This document shows positions 1-6,562 of a stretch of DNA of 7,755 nucleotides, in pieces; within the stretch, counting starts at the first letter, position 1, and every line of letters begins with the position of its first letter. Under the pieces are notes generated by a model that saw only the letters and a list, made by a program, of their open reading frames with translations, was not told the DNA's origin and made no database searches. The position numbers and the translations under genes are program-made. The DNA lies in contig JADGRM010000100.1 of assembly GCA_017880945.1 (NCBI GenBank), forward strand, positions 1 to 7,755, given 5' to 3'. The DNA comes from Gallionella sp. Its GTDB lineage: Bacteria; Pseudomonadota; Gammaproteobacteria; Burkholderiales; Gallionellaceae.

Positions 1-539
1 TCATCTTCGCTCAAGCCATCCAGCATGGATAGCTCGGCTATGGATAGCACCCGGTCAACGTCGAGGATGATGACGAACTTCTCGGCAATTTTACCCATGC
101 CGCTGATGAAATCGTTGCGTAGCTTGGCGCCGAATTTCGGCGGTGGCTCGATGTCGGCATCGGCCATGTCCAGCACCGCGCTGACTGCATCCACCACCAC
201 GCCGATTTCCTGCTGCTGTTCATCCTGGGCGATCTCCAGGATGACGACGCAGGTGCGCCTTGACACTTCCTCTTTGGCGCGCCCAAAGCGCACCGCCAGG
301 TCTATGACCGGCACCACCCGCCCGCGCAGGTTGATCACGCCGCGTATGTGCGGCGGCATCATCGGCACTTCGGTCGGCGGACGATATTCGATGATTTCCT
401 TGATGGCGGAAATGGCAATGGCGAAAACTTCGCTTGCCACGGTAAAGGTCAGGTATTGCTGCCCCTGTACTATCGCCTCCTGCAATTGCTGCCCGGTTTG
501 CGCCAGTTGCCGCGAACCGGAACGTATCAGTGCGCCCAT
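1..539 (-). CDS. cheW: CheW-type chemotaxis coupling protein (3' end beyond window)
   Basis: CheW is the cytoplasmic adaptor that links receptor tips to the CheA P5 domain. My translation gives 179 complete codons with no stop, so the gene runs off the left edge, probably near its C-terminus because the whole CheW-like beta-barrel fold is already present. Visible hallmarks are a first strand around residues 28-40 (QQYLTFTVASEVFAI), the IKEII segment at 46-50, and the signature VINLRGRVVPVIDL at 68-81. R72 of NLRG is the position of the conserved Arg in E. coli CheW. The last strands lie around 153-165 (KFVIILDVDRVL). About 25 extra residues precede the fold. The ATG at 539 is chosen because GGAG (549-546) lies 6 nt upstream; that site overlaps the TAG stop of the receptor gene, indicating translational coupling. 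The next in-frame Met (residue 60) would destroy the fold. Confidence 0.95.
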   Translation of the reverse strand, partial: MGALIRSGSRQLAQTGQQLQEAIVQGQQYLTFTVASEVFAIAISAIKEIIEYRPPTEVPMMPPHIRGVINLRGRVVPVIDLAVRFGRAKEEVSRRTCVVILEIAQDEQQQEIGVVVDAVSAVLDMADADIEPPPKFGAKLRNDFISGMGKIAEKFVIILDVDRVLSIAELSMLDGLSED

Positions 540-545
540 GATGGT

Positions 546-551
546 CTCCTA
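546..551 (-). promoter_or_regulatory. cheW ribosome-binding site overlapping the receptor stop codon
   Basis: The minus strand reads TAGGAGACCATCATG. The receptor stop TAG (551-549) provides the first G of GGAG, so ribosomes ending the receptor gene finish on the cheW initiation site. This arrangement favours coupled synthesis of receptor and adaptor. Confidence 0.7.
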
Positions 552-2177
552 GAATTTAACAAAGCCTTTTTGCGGCGGGGTCTGGGATGACACTGCGGCT
601 ACATGCGGCGAGTGCGCTGCGGCCACCTGCCGCCGCGCTGCCTTGGACGCACCAGATCCGATACGCGGTGCGTCCGTCCCTTCGACTTTGAAAAACGCCA
701 TCAATTGTTGCAATTGCTCTGCCTGGCCGCTCATTTCCTCTGCGGTAGCAGCCAACTCCTCCGATGATGAGGCATTCTGCTGGGTGATCTGGTTCAATTG
801 CACCATTGCGGTGTTGACTTGTCCTACACTCGAAGACTGCTCTTCCGATGCGGCGGCAATCTCTTGTACCAGTTCGGAAGTCTTTTTGATCGCGGGCACC
901 ATTTCATTCAACAGCCCTCCCGCCTTTTCCGCCACTTCCAACGAACTGCTGGACATTTCGCTGATCTCTTGCGCCGCCACCTGGCTGCGCTCGGCCAGTT
1001 TCCTCACCTCGCCGGCCACCACGGCGAAGCCTTTGCCGTGCTCACCGGCGCGCGCCGCCTCGATCGCGGCATTGAGCGCAAGTAAATTGGTTTGATAGGC
1101 AATGTCGTCAATAATGCCGATTCGTTTGGCGATTTGCTTCATTGCTTCGACGGTCTGACCTACTGCCTGCCCGCCTTCGCCGGCCTGCTGCGCCGCTTGC
1201 ATGGCCATGCCGTCGGTCACTTTGGCATTCTCGGTATTTTGCGAGATCGAGGCGGTCATTTGCTCCACCGAGGCGCTGGTTTCTTCGACGCTGGCTGCCT
1301 GTTCGCTGGATGCCTGACTCATGGATTGCGCTGTGGCGCTGACTTCTTCCGAAGCGGAAGACAGTGCCTCAGCGCTGCTGCGAACTTCAGTGATGATGGA
1401 TGAAAGTTTTTCTACCATGGCGGCCATCGCCGCCAACAGTTTGCCGGTCTCGTCGTTCGAGTTCGATTCGATTTTCACCGTCAGGTCGCCATCGGCCAGA
1501 CGGTTCGCCACATGCACAGCTTCGGCGAGGGGTTTGGTGACAGAACTGGCGACCACGAACGCGATGAAGGCACCCAGAAAAACGGCAACAAAACTCAAGC
1601 TTATCATCAACATCCTGGCCGCAGTGTAATCCCCTTCGGCCTTCTTGCCGAGCTCAACCATCAACTGATCCTGATAAGCAATTAAATTATCCAGGGCTTT
1701 GAAGACGGCAAGTTGCTGGGGTCGCAGGGTGGCAAACAAGAAAACCTTGGAATCGGCAATCTTTCCTGAGCTGAAATCATTCATGAATTGTTCCTGGCTG
1801 GTGGCAGAGATTGCATGCGCTTCTACCAACTCCTTGAGCAGTTCCTTGCCCTTGTCGCTTTTGACGACCTCTTTCAGTTTTTCTAATCGTTCCAGGATGA
1901 TCTTGCGCGATTCCATGAAGGTATCCACCTCCTTCTGGATCTTTTGCTTATCATCCATCAACAGGGTGTTGCGCATGGAACGCGAGATCTGGTTGAAGTT
2001 GTTCTTGATGTCATTGGCCAATACCGTTTTGGGATATTTGTCATTGACAAGTTCGCTGACGTCTTCGTTGACTGCAGACAAGCGCGTGATGCCGATGAAA
2101 GCGATCGTGGCCAGCAGAATTAATACCAGGCCGAAGCCCAGTCCCAAGCGCGCACCGATTTTCATATTCTTGAACAT
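549..2177 (-). CDS. Methyl-accepting chemotaxis protein, 4HB sensor + HAMP
   Basis: Transmembrane chemoreceptor of 542 residues. TM1 is about residues 8-30. The periplasmic part, about 31-186, is four-helix-bundle-like (4HB_MCP type, with DKYPKTVLANDIKNNFNQI near 47-64). TM2 is about 187-210 and HAMP about 208-262 (KPLAEAVHVANRLADGDLTV). The cytoplasmic signalling hairpin spans about 263-496, with the conserved tip QTNLLALNAAIEAARAGEHG at 362-381. Ser/Ala/Glu-rich helices around 270-310 and 440-485 (ASEEVS, ASSSEELAATAEEMS) are the likely CheR/CheB methylation regions. The C-terminal tail (497-542) is Ala/Gln-rich and ends KGFVKF, so no NWETF-like CheR tether is present. Against Tsr (from memory) the hairpin lacks one heptad on each arm, pointing to the 34H class. 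The ligand cannot be read from the sequence. AAGGGA (2189-2184) serves as a ribosome site 6 nt before the ATG. The gene lies 54 nt after cheA and 9 nt before cheW. Confidence 0.96.
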   Translation of the reverse strand: MFKNMKIGARLGLGFGLVLILLATIAFIGITRLSAVNEDVSELVNDKYPKTVLANDIKNNFNQISRSMRNTLLMDDKQKIQKEVDTFMESRKIILERLEKLKEVVKSDKGKELLKELVEAHAISATSQEQFMNDFSSGKIADSKVFLFATLRPQQLAVFKALDNLIAYQDQLMVELGKKAEGDYTAARMLMISLSFVAVFLGAFIAFVVASSVTKPLAEAVHVANRLADGDLTVKIESNSNDETGKLLAAMAAMVEKLSSIITEVRSSAEALSSASEEVSATAQSMSQASSEQAASVEETSASVEQMTASISQNTENAKVTDGMAMQAAQQAGEGGQAVGQTVEAMKQIAKRIGIIDDIAYQTNLLALNAAIEAARAGEHGKGFAVVAGEVRKLAERSQVAAQEISEMSSSSLEVAEKAGGLLNEMVPAIKKTSELVQEIAAASEEQSSSVGQVNTAMVQLNQITQQNASSSEELAATAEEMSGQAEQLQQLMAFFKVEGTDAPRIGSGASKAARRQVAAAHSPHVAAVSSQTPPQKGFVKF

Positions 2178-2231
2178 GTTTAATCCCTTTTTTTTATTGA
2201 AGAACGAATGTTAATGAAGAATGGAAACTTG

Positions 2232-4475
2232 TCAGATCGCCGCAGGATTGTTCGCCTGCTTGTATGTAACTTGCTGCATTTCGCGGGTGGACGCCTGTTG
2301 CACCAGCGAGGGCACGTCCAGTATCAACGCCACCTCGCCGCTGCCAAGGATGGTGGAGCCGCTGATGCCGACAAGCATCTCGAACAGTATGCCGAGCGGT
2401 TTGATCACGGTCTGGAATTCTCCCAGCAGGGAATCAACCACCAGCCCGGCCTGTTGTCCGGCACACTGTACGACCACGATGTTCTCGCGCCGCCCCGCTT
2501 CGCCCGAAGTGTCGAACACATCGCGCAAGCGCAGCAAGGGCAGAACCTGGTCGCGCAGATTGAGGTAACTCCTGTTGCGGATGGCAGCCCGGTCTTCGGC
2601 AGAAAGCTCCATGCATTCGACCACCGTATCCAGCGGCACGACGTAGGTGGCATGGCCCACACCGACCATAAAACCATCAATAATGGCGAGCGTGAGCGGC
2701 ATACGGATGACGACCGTGGTGCCCGCACCCTCGGCGCTGTCTATCGTGACGCTGCCGCGCAGATCTTCGATATTGCGCTTGACCACGTCCATGCCCATGC
2801 CGCGGCCCGAAACGTTGGTCACGGCATCGGCGGTGGAAAACCCGGGCTCCATGATGAGCTTGTAAATTTCCTGGTCGCTCAGTTCCTGGTCAGCTTTGAT
2901 AAAGCCGCGTTCAATGGCGCGGTTCAGGATTTTTTGGCGATTCAGCCCGGCTCCATCGTCGTCCACTTCGATGACGATATTGCCGGAATCGTGATAAGCA
3001 TTGAGATAAATCTTGCCGGTGGCCGCTTTGCCGTTTTGCTGCCGCACTTGCGGCGATTCAATGCCGTGATCGAGCGCGTTGCGCACCAGATGCATGAGCG
3101 GGTCGCTGATTTTTTCGATCATGGATTTATCCAATTCGGTTTCCATGCCGCTTAACACCAGCTCAACCTGTTTGCCCAGTTCTTGCCCGAGATCACGCAC
3201 CACACGGTTGAAGCGGCTGAAGGTCTCGCCGATGGGCAGCATGCGCAGTTTGAGTGCGCTATCGCGGATCTGCTCGACCAGCGTCTCGGCGCTCAGGGTG
3301 GATTCGATGAGATCACCATTGCCCGAACGTTGCGCCAGAAGTCGGGTGCCTGCCTCGGCAATCACCAGCTCGCCGACCAGGGTGATCAGTTCATCCAGTT
3401 TGTCGGCACGCACCCGGATGAAGCTGTTTTCCTGCGCGCGGTGCTCTTTGATCACGCGCTGCTTGTCCAGTGCCGCATGAATCAGCTCGGTCTGCACCAC
3501 GCCTTGTTCTACCAGAATCTCGCCCAGCTTGTGCGCGTGTCCTTCGTCGGTAGTGGGAGTATTGTTCTGTTCGTCGAAGGATTGTTGCAGGCGCAAGCCG
3601 TCCTCCAGTTCGCGCTGGGTTAAAGCGCCACCGCTTACCAGCAGTTCACCCAGGCGGTTCTTACCTTCAGGCAGGCTATCTATGAGCCGGACGTAATCGA
3701 GGATTTTGCTGTGTGGTGGCAGGATGCAAATAGTGCAGTCGTCGTGCACAAACTCGAACACATTTTCGATGGTTTCCTTGTCTGCCGAACTGCTGAAATC
3801 TATTTCCACGCCGAGGTAACACGATTCCGCATCCATTTCGTCTGCGCCGGGCATGGCGTCGAACAGCGTTACCATGGCTTTGATATCTCCTATTGTTCCG
3901 AGATAGCGAATGAAGGATAGCGGTTCCATGCCATTACGCAAAACGTCTTTGCCGAAGCGCAGGGAAATATGCCAGGTGTCGCTCGACACCGCATCGCCGC
4001 CGATATTTTCCAATTCCGGCTCAAGCGCTGGCTGATCTTCCATAGCGCGCACAGCCGTATTGGGCGACATCTCAAGCACAGGCACTGAATAAGCGGCTAG
4101 CTGTTCGATCAGCGTTTGACCGGCAAAGCGCAGCGCAGCGTCAGTCTCAGTCTCGCCCGCCTGAATGCGGTCGAGCAATGCCCAGCAGTGGTCGCCGCAG
4201 GACAGGAACAGGGCGATCAGGGTTGAATCAACGCTGACCTCGCCGGCGCGGATATCGTCCAGTATATTTTCCATGACATGGGTGAACGCGACCATATCAT
4301 CAAAGCCAAAAATGCCCGCTGTTCCCTTGATGGTGTGCGCGGCACGAAACACGGCGTTCAGCGCATCCGGCGCATCCGGGGTTTTTTCGAGCAGCAGCAG
4401 CGCATCTTCCATGGCGCTGAGCAAGGCGCGGCTTTCGGCGGCGAAATTTTGTATAACAGCTTGCGCTTGTTTCAT
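2232..4475 (-). CDS. cheA: Chemotaxis histidine kinase CheA with tandem MshEN-like motifs
   Basis: CheA autophosphorylates under receptor control and passes phosphate to CheY (and CheB). It has 747 residues. P1/HPt is about 1-125, with phospho-acceptor H47 in AAHTIKGTAGIFGF. A central CheY-binding-like (P2-type) domain, about 165-256, contains WHISLRFG, DPLSFIRYLG and VFEFVHDDCTICILPP. Two 24-residue repeats follow, at 274-297 (RLGELLV...) and 316-339 (KLGEILV...). P3 dimerization is about 352-415 (DKLDELITLVGELVIAEA). The P4 ATPase is about 416-594: N box HLVRNALDHGIE (462-473), G1 DDDGAGL (505-511), GFSTAD (545-550) and G2 GRGMGMDVV (557-565). P5, the CheW-like domain, is about 596-730. There is no fused receiver domain. 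All catalytic boxes look intact. AGGAGG (4486-4481) lies 5 nt before the ATG, and ATGA is shared with the STAS stop, so translation is probably coupled. In flagellar clusters of this layout CheA is the central kinase. Confidence 0.97.
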   Translation of the reverse strand: MKQAQAVIQNFAAESRALLSAMEDALLLLEKTPDAPDALNAVFRAAHTIKGTAGIFGFDDMVAFTHVMENILDDIRAGEVSVDSTLIALFLSCGDHCWALLDRIQAGETETDAALRFAGQTLIEQLAAYSVPVLEMSPNTAVRAMEDQPALEPELENIGGDAVSSDTWHISLRFGKDVLRNGMEPLSFIRYLGTIGDIKAMVTLFDAMPGADEMDAESCYLGVEIDFSSSADKETIENVFEFVHDDCTICILPPHSKILDYVRLIDSLPEGKNRLGELLVSGGALTQRELEDGLRLQQSFDEQNNTPTTDEGHAHKLGEILVEQGVVQTELIHAALDKQRVIKEHRAQENSFIRVRADKLDELITLVGELVIAEAGTRLLAQRSGNGDLIESTLSAETLVEQIRDSALKLRMLPIGETFSRFNRVVRDLGQELGKQVELVLSGMETELDKSMIEKISDPLMHLVRNALDHGIESPQVRQQNGKAATGKIYLNAYHDSGNIVIEVDDDGAGLNRQKILNRAIERGFIKADQELSDQEIYKLIMEPGFSTADAVTNVSGRGMGMDVVKRNIEDLRGSVTIDSAEGAGTTVVIRMPLTLAIIDGFMVGVGHATYVVPLDTVVECMELSAEDRAAIRNRSYLNLRDQVLPLLRLRDVFDTSGEAGRRENIVVVQCAGQQAGLVVDSLLGEFQTVIKPLGILFEMLVGISGSTILGSGEVALILDVPSLVQQASTREMQQVTYKQANNPAAI

Positions 4476-4486
4476 GGTTGCCTCCT
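4472..4486 (-). promoter_or_regulatory. cheA Shine-Dalgarno and ATGA stop-start overlap
   Basis: AGGAGG (4486-4481) lies five bases before ATG (4475-4473) and inside the last codons of the STAS gene. The STAS TGA (4474-4472) overlaps the cheA ATG as ATGA. This is a classic sign of translational coupling between the STAS protein and the kinase. Confidence 0.75.
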
Positions 4487-4831
4487 GCGTTCAGCTTTGG
4501 CGCGAGAAGCAATAACCAGCGGATCGCCAAAATACGCAGCCAGATTGTAAACGTCCAGTACCTCCAGCGAGGCCGCACTGTGTGCGACCAGCCGCACCTG
4601 CTTGCTCTCCCTGAGGGCTTCGCGCTTGAGCAGCACCAAGAGTTGCAGCCCAGCGCTATCCATCTCGGTTACCCCGGAAAGATCAATCTCCAGTTCATCC
4701 ACACCATTGAAGGCCTTGAGCAAATCCTCTTTTTGGGCGGACGCTTCGTAAATAGTCATCGTGCCATCAATGGCTACTTTTCTGCGTTTGTGTTTGCCAC
4801 GACTCTTGTTTGCGCTCATTGAAATGCTCAT
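4472..4831 (-). CDS. Single-domain STAS protein (anti-sigma-antagonist / MlaB-like fold)
   Basis: A 119-residue cytoplasmic STAS-domain protein. The core runs from about residue 18 (KVAIDGTMTIYEA) through the strand ELEIDLSGV (46-54) and the signature TEMDSAGLQLLVLLKREA (55-72) to the C-terminal helix around 88-100 (SLEVLDVYNLAAYFG). D58-S59-A60-G61 is the loop in which RsbV/SpoIIAA-type antagonists carry their phosphorylatable Ser/Thr, so S59 is a candidate site. The N-terminal tail is short and strongly basic (NKSRGKHKRRK). There is no HPK-type kinase (RsbW-like) or PP2C phosphatase gene beside it in this window, so a classical partner-switch is not shown. Its place between cheY and cheA and its ATGA overlap with cheA suggest a role tied to the chemosensory array. 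The exact role is unknown. A GGGGG tract (4840-4836) sits 4 nt before the ATG. Confidence 0.9.
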   Translation of the reverse strand: MSISMSANKSRGKHKRRKVAIDGTMTIYEASAQKEDLLKAFNGVDELEIDLSGVTEMDSAGLQLLVLLKREALRESKQVRLVAHSAASLEVLDVYNLAAYFGDPLVIASRAKAERRRQP

Positions 4832-4874
4832 ATTTCCCCCTTTGATCTATTTGCAGATTGAAACAGGATTTGTG

Positions 4875-5243
4875 TCAGACTGGCATGAGTTTCGCGACCG
4901 CATGCAAAATCTGCTCCGGGCGGAACGGTTTGACCACCCAGGCTTTTGCCCCCGCCATTTGTCCTTCCTGCTTTCTGCTTTCGCGCGATTCCGTGGTCAG
5001 CATGATGATGGGCATGAAGCGGTAATTGGGCAGTTTTTTTGCCTCTTTGACAAAGCTGATGCCGTCCATGACCGGCATGTTTACGTCGCAAATGGCCAGA
5101 TGAATTTTGTTGCCGTTGAGCTTGCTGAGCGCATCCGCGCCGTCCTCAGCCTCGATCACGGCATATCCGGCTCCTCTGAGAGCGATAGCGACCACCTCGC
5201 GTAATGAGGCAGAATCGTCTATCACCAGTATGTTCTTTGCCAT
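4875..5243 (-). CDS. cheY: Chemotaxis response regulator CheY (single receiver domain)
   Basis: Single-domain receiver of 122 residues. It is predicted to take phosphate from CheA and bind the flagellar switch. The acidic pocket is D9-D10 (LVIDDSAS), the phospho-acceptor is D53 (CDVNMPVMDG), the switch Thr is T83 (IIMLTTES) and the conserved Lys is K105 (VVKPF). W102 sits where E. coli CheY has the rotating Y106. No output domain follows, so it acts by protein-protein contact. The start MAKNILVIDD at 5243 is preferred over an upstream GTG-type start six codons earlier, because GGAGG (5253-5249) lies 5 nt before the ATG and the family normally begins this way. The gene follows the short receptor-like gene by 26 nt and precedes the STAS gene by 43 nt, inside one apparent operon. 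Confidence 0.96.
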   Translation of the reverse strand: MAKNILVIDDSASLREVVAIALRGAGYAVIEAEDGADALSKLNGNKIHLAICDVNMPVMDGISFVKEAKKLPNYRFMPIIMLTTESRESRKQEGQMAGAKAWVVKPFRPEQILHAVAKLMPV

Positions 5244-5269
5244 GTATTCCTCCACAATCAAAAAACAAT

Positions 5270-6439
5270 TTAAAAAAATGTTAAATCCTCGGTCTTTCGT
5301 TTGCTGACCAACCCTGGCCCTTTGAGACGCAAATTATCAAATTCTTCATGAGTGGAAAATTCTCGCGCCATCTCCTGCATCCAGGTTTCGGCATCCATGG
5401 CGCTAACAGCACCTCTCTCAATCAACACGCTAAGTGCATTCAGGCTATTGATCACGTGAGCTTGAATCTGACTGACCCGATCCTGAAATTGCAATGCTAC
5501 CAGCGCATCTGAAATGTTACCGCGTACCGACGTGCTTTCTTGCTCCATGATGGCTATGGATTGCGCGAGGTTAGCCGTGGTGAGCTGGAACCGCTCCAGC
5601 ACACGGCGGATGATGGCTTCGCTCGTGCTGATAAAATTTTCCTCGCCGTCAACAAGCTGGTTTTCATGCTGGTAAACATGTTTCTGGGCGGGGTTGATGG
5701 AATTTATGGTTTGCAGCGTTTTGACCATCTTGCTGCCGGTTTCTTCAGATAACGTGGCGAGTTGGCGCATTTCCGATGCGACCACCGAAAATCCCTTGCC
5801 GGCCTCTCCGGAACGCGACGCCTCGATAGCGGCATTAAACGACAGCAGGCGTACCTGCATGGCGATTTTCTTAACGTCGTCAGCCATTTCGTTGAGGTTG
5901 CCGGCATGGCTTGCCACTTCAACAAGAATGCTGTCCCTGCTTTTATCCAAAGACACCAGTATTTCCAATACACGACGCAGGTCGCTCTCGCTGCTGGCAA
6001 TCGAGGCGGTCATGCCGTTGCTTTCGCCGCTAACGTTCTGCACTGTGCTGCGGGTGGCCGCCAGGGTTTTTTCCAGCCTGCTGACCGTGTTGGAAAATAG
6101 ACGCGTTAAACTCAGTACGGCGGCATCCGCCATTTCGCTCGAGGTGTTAATCTGACGAGTCCAAACGGGAAAAGATTGAGCGCAAATCTTGTACAGATTG
6201 GAAATGGTGTCGGCTTGAGAGTGTGCCTGATGATCTGCTGCCACACCATGCAGGCGCGACAAACGCTGACCAACGAAAACGGCGGCGGCTACAAAAATAA
6301 TCGCCACGCTCAGGCTTAAGGCAGAAATACCAGCGACAAATATCAGCAGCGTCCCACCAGTCAGCCCCAGGGCGGCGGGATACCAGAAACAGGCGTCCGG
6401 CGATGGGTCAGGTGTTGTCAGATCAGTAAGCTTGTTCAA
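5270..6439 (-). CDS. Short membrane-anchored MCP-like protein with CheZ-like FQDxxxQ motif
   Basis: A 389-residue divergent receptor-like protein. A cytoplasmic N-terminus is followed by two closely spaced hydrophobic segments, about residues 20-38 and 41-58, with only a couple of residues between them. It therefore has no periplasmic sensor domain and no recognisable HAMP. A helical cytoplasmic region follows (SFPVWTRQINTSSEMADAA near 89-107), then a divergent MCP tip LLSFNAAIEASRSGEAGKGF (198-217). After the tip, similarity to ordinary receptors fades. Residues 316-330 contain LQFQDRVSQI, which resembles the CheZ active-site helix. The protein ends in a flexible tail, TEDLTFF. The start is a TTG at 6439, chosen for GGAG (6449-6446) 6 nt upstream. 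Another in-frame TTG at 6475 would give 401 residues but has no visible Shine-Dalgarno, and the first in-frame ATG would delete the membrane anchor. It is the first gene of the operon, with cheY 26 nt downstream. Confidence 0.87.
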   Translation of the reverse strand: MNKLTDLTTPDPSPDACFWYPAALGLTGGTLLIFVAGISALSLSVAIIFVAAAVFVGQRLSRLHGVAADHQAHSQADTISNLYKICAQSFPVWTRQINTSSEMADAAVLSLTRLFSNTVSRLEKTLAATRSTVQNVSGESNGMTASIASSESDLRRVLEILVSLDKSRDSILVEVASHAGNLNEMADDVKKIAMQVRLLSFNAAIEASRSGEAGKGFSVVASEMRQLATLSEETGSKMVKTLQTINSINPAQKHVYQHENQLVDGEENFISTSEAIIRRVLERFQLTTANLAQSIAIMEQESTSVRGNISDALVALQFQDRVSQIQAHVINSLNALSVLIERGAVSAMDAETWMQEMAREFSTHEEFDNLRLKGPGLVSKRKTEDLTFF

Positions 6440-6445
6440 CGCTAT

Positions 6446-6449
6446 CTCC
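6446..6449 (-). promoter_or_regulatory. Shine-Dalgarno deciding the TTG start of the MCP-like gene
   Basis: On the minus strand GGAG is followed by six bases (ATAGCG) and then TTG at 6439-6437. The alternative TTG at 6475 is preceded by TGTCTTCG, with no purine-rich site. This supports the shorter N-terminus. Confidence 0.6.
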
Positions 6450-6522
6450 GTAAGGCCTTGCCACTTATTTGCCAACGAAGACAGATATATGTGTATGCGG
6501 TAATGGATAAAAATGGAGGTGA

Positions 6523-6551
6523 TTCACAAGGTTACTGAAGATTAATAAATT
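6523..6551 (+). promoter_or_regulatory. Possible sigma70-like promoter toward the ABC transporter gene
   Basis: TTCACA (6523-6528, 5 of 6 to TTGACA), a 17-base spacer and TAAATT (6546-6551, 4 of 6 to TATAAT). It would give a leader of roughly 105 bases. The match is ordinary for AT-rich DNA and should be read as a candidate only. Confidence 0.25.
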
Positions 6552-6557
6552 AGTCAA
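6529..6557 (-). promoter_or_regulatory. Possible -35/-10 pair toward the chemosensory operon
   Basis: On the minus strand TTGACT (6557-6552, 5 of 6) is followed by 17 bases and TAACCT (6534-6529, only 3 of 6). The -35 lies inside the palindrome at 6549-6562, so a protein bound there could block it. A rival pair is TTGTGA (6599-6594), 16 bases, TAGATT (6577-6572). Neither is strong. Confidence 0.22.
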
Positions 6558-6562
6558 CTAAT
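6549..6562. repeat. 14-bp perfect palindrome ATTAGT-CA-ACTAAT
   Basis: Half sites ATTAGT (6549-6554) and ACTAAT (6557-6562) are exact reverse complements with a 2-base centre. A third half site, ACTAAT, follows at 6566-6571. The position between divergent genes fits a regulator-binding site. Chance occurrence in AT-rich DNA is possible. Confidence 0.5.

Noticed and set aside
497..680. CheR-tethering pentapeptide on the receptor C-terminus
   Set aside because: The 4HB receptor ends KGFVKF and the short MCP-like protein ends DLTFF. Neither has the aromatic-x-x-aromatic pattern of NWETF.
2178..2231. Separate promoter or regulatory element in the cheA-receptor gap
   Set aside because: 54 bases with an A/T run and a weak ribosome site; no promoter pair or hairpin is convincing.
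2208..3155. 315-residue plus-strand open frame antisense to cheA
   Set aside because: A shadow of the cheA P4/P5 region. It is His/Asp-rich with no recognisable fold, and cheA motifs on the other strand are intact throughout.
5260..5310. Intrinsic terminator after the MCP-like gene (T-runs on the minus strand)
   Set aside because: The minus strand has two T-runs after the stop, but only a 4-bp GGTC/GACC stem upstream, separated from the T-run by about 12 bases. Not a convincing terminator; read-through into cheY is more likely.
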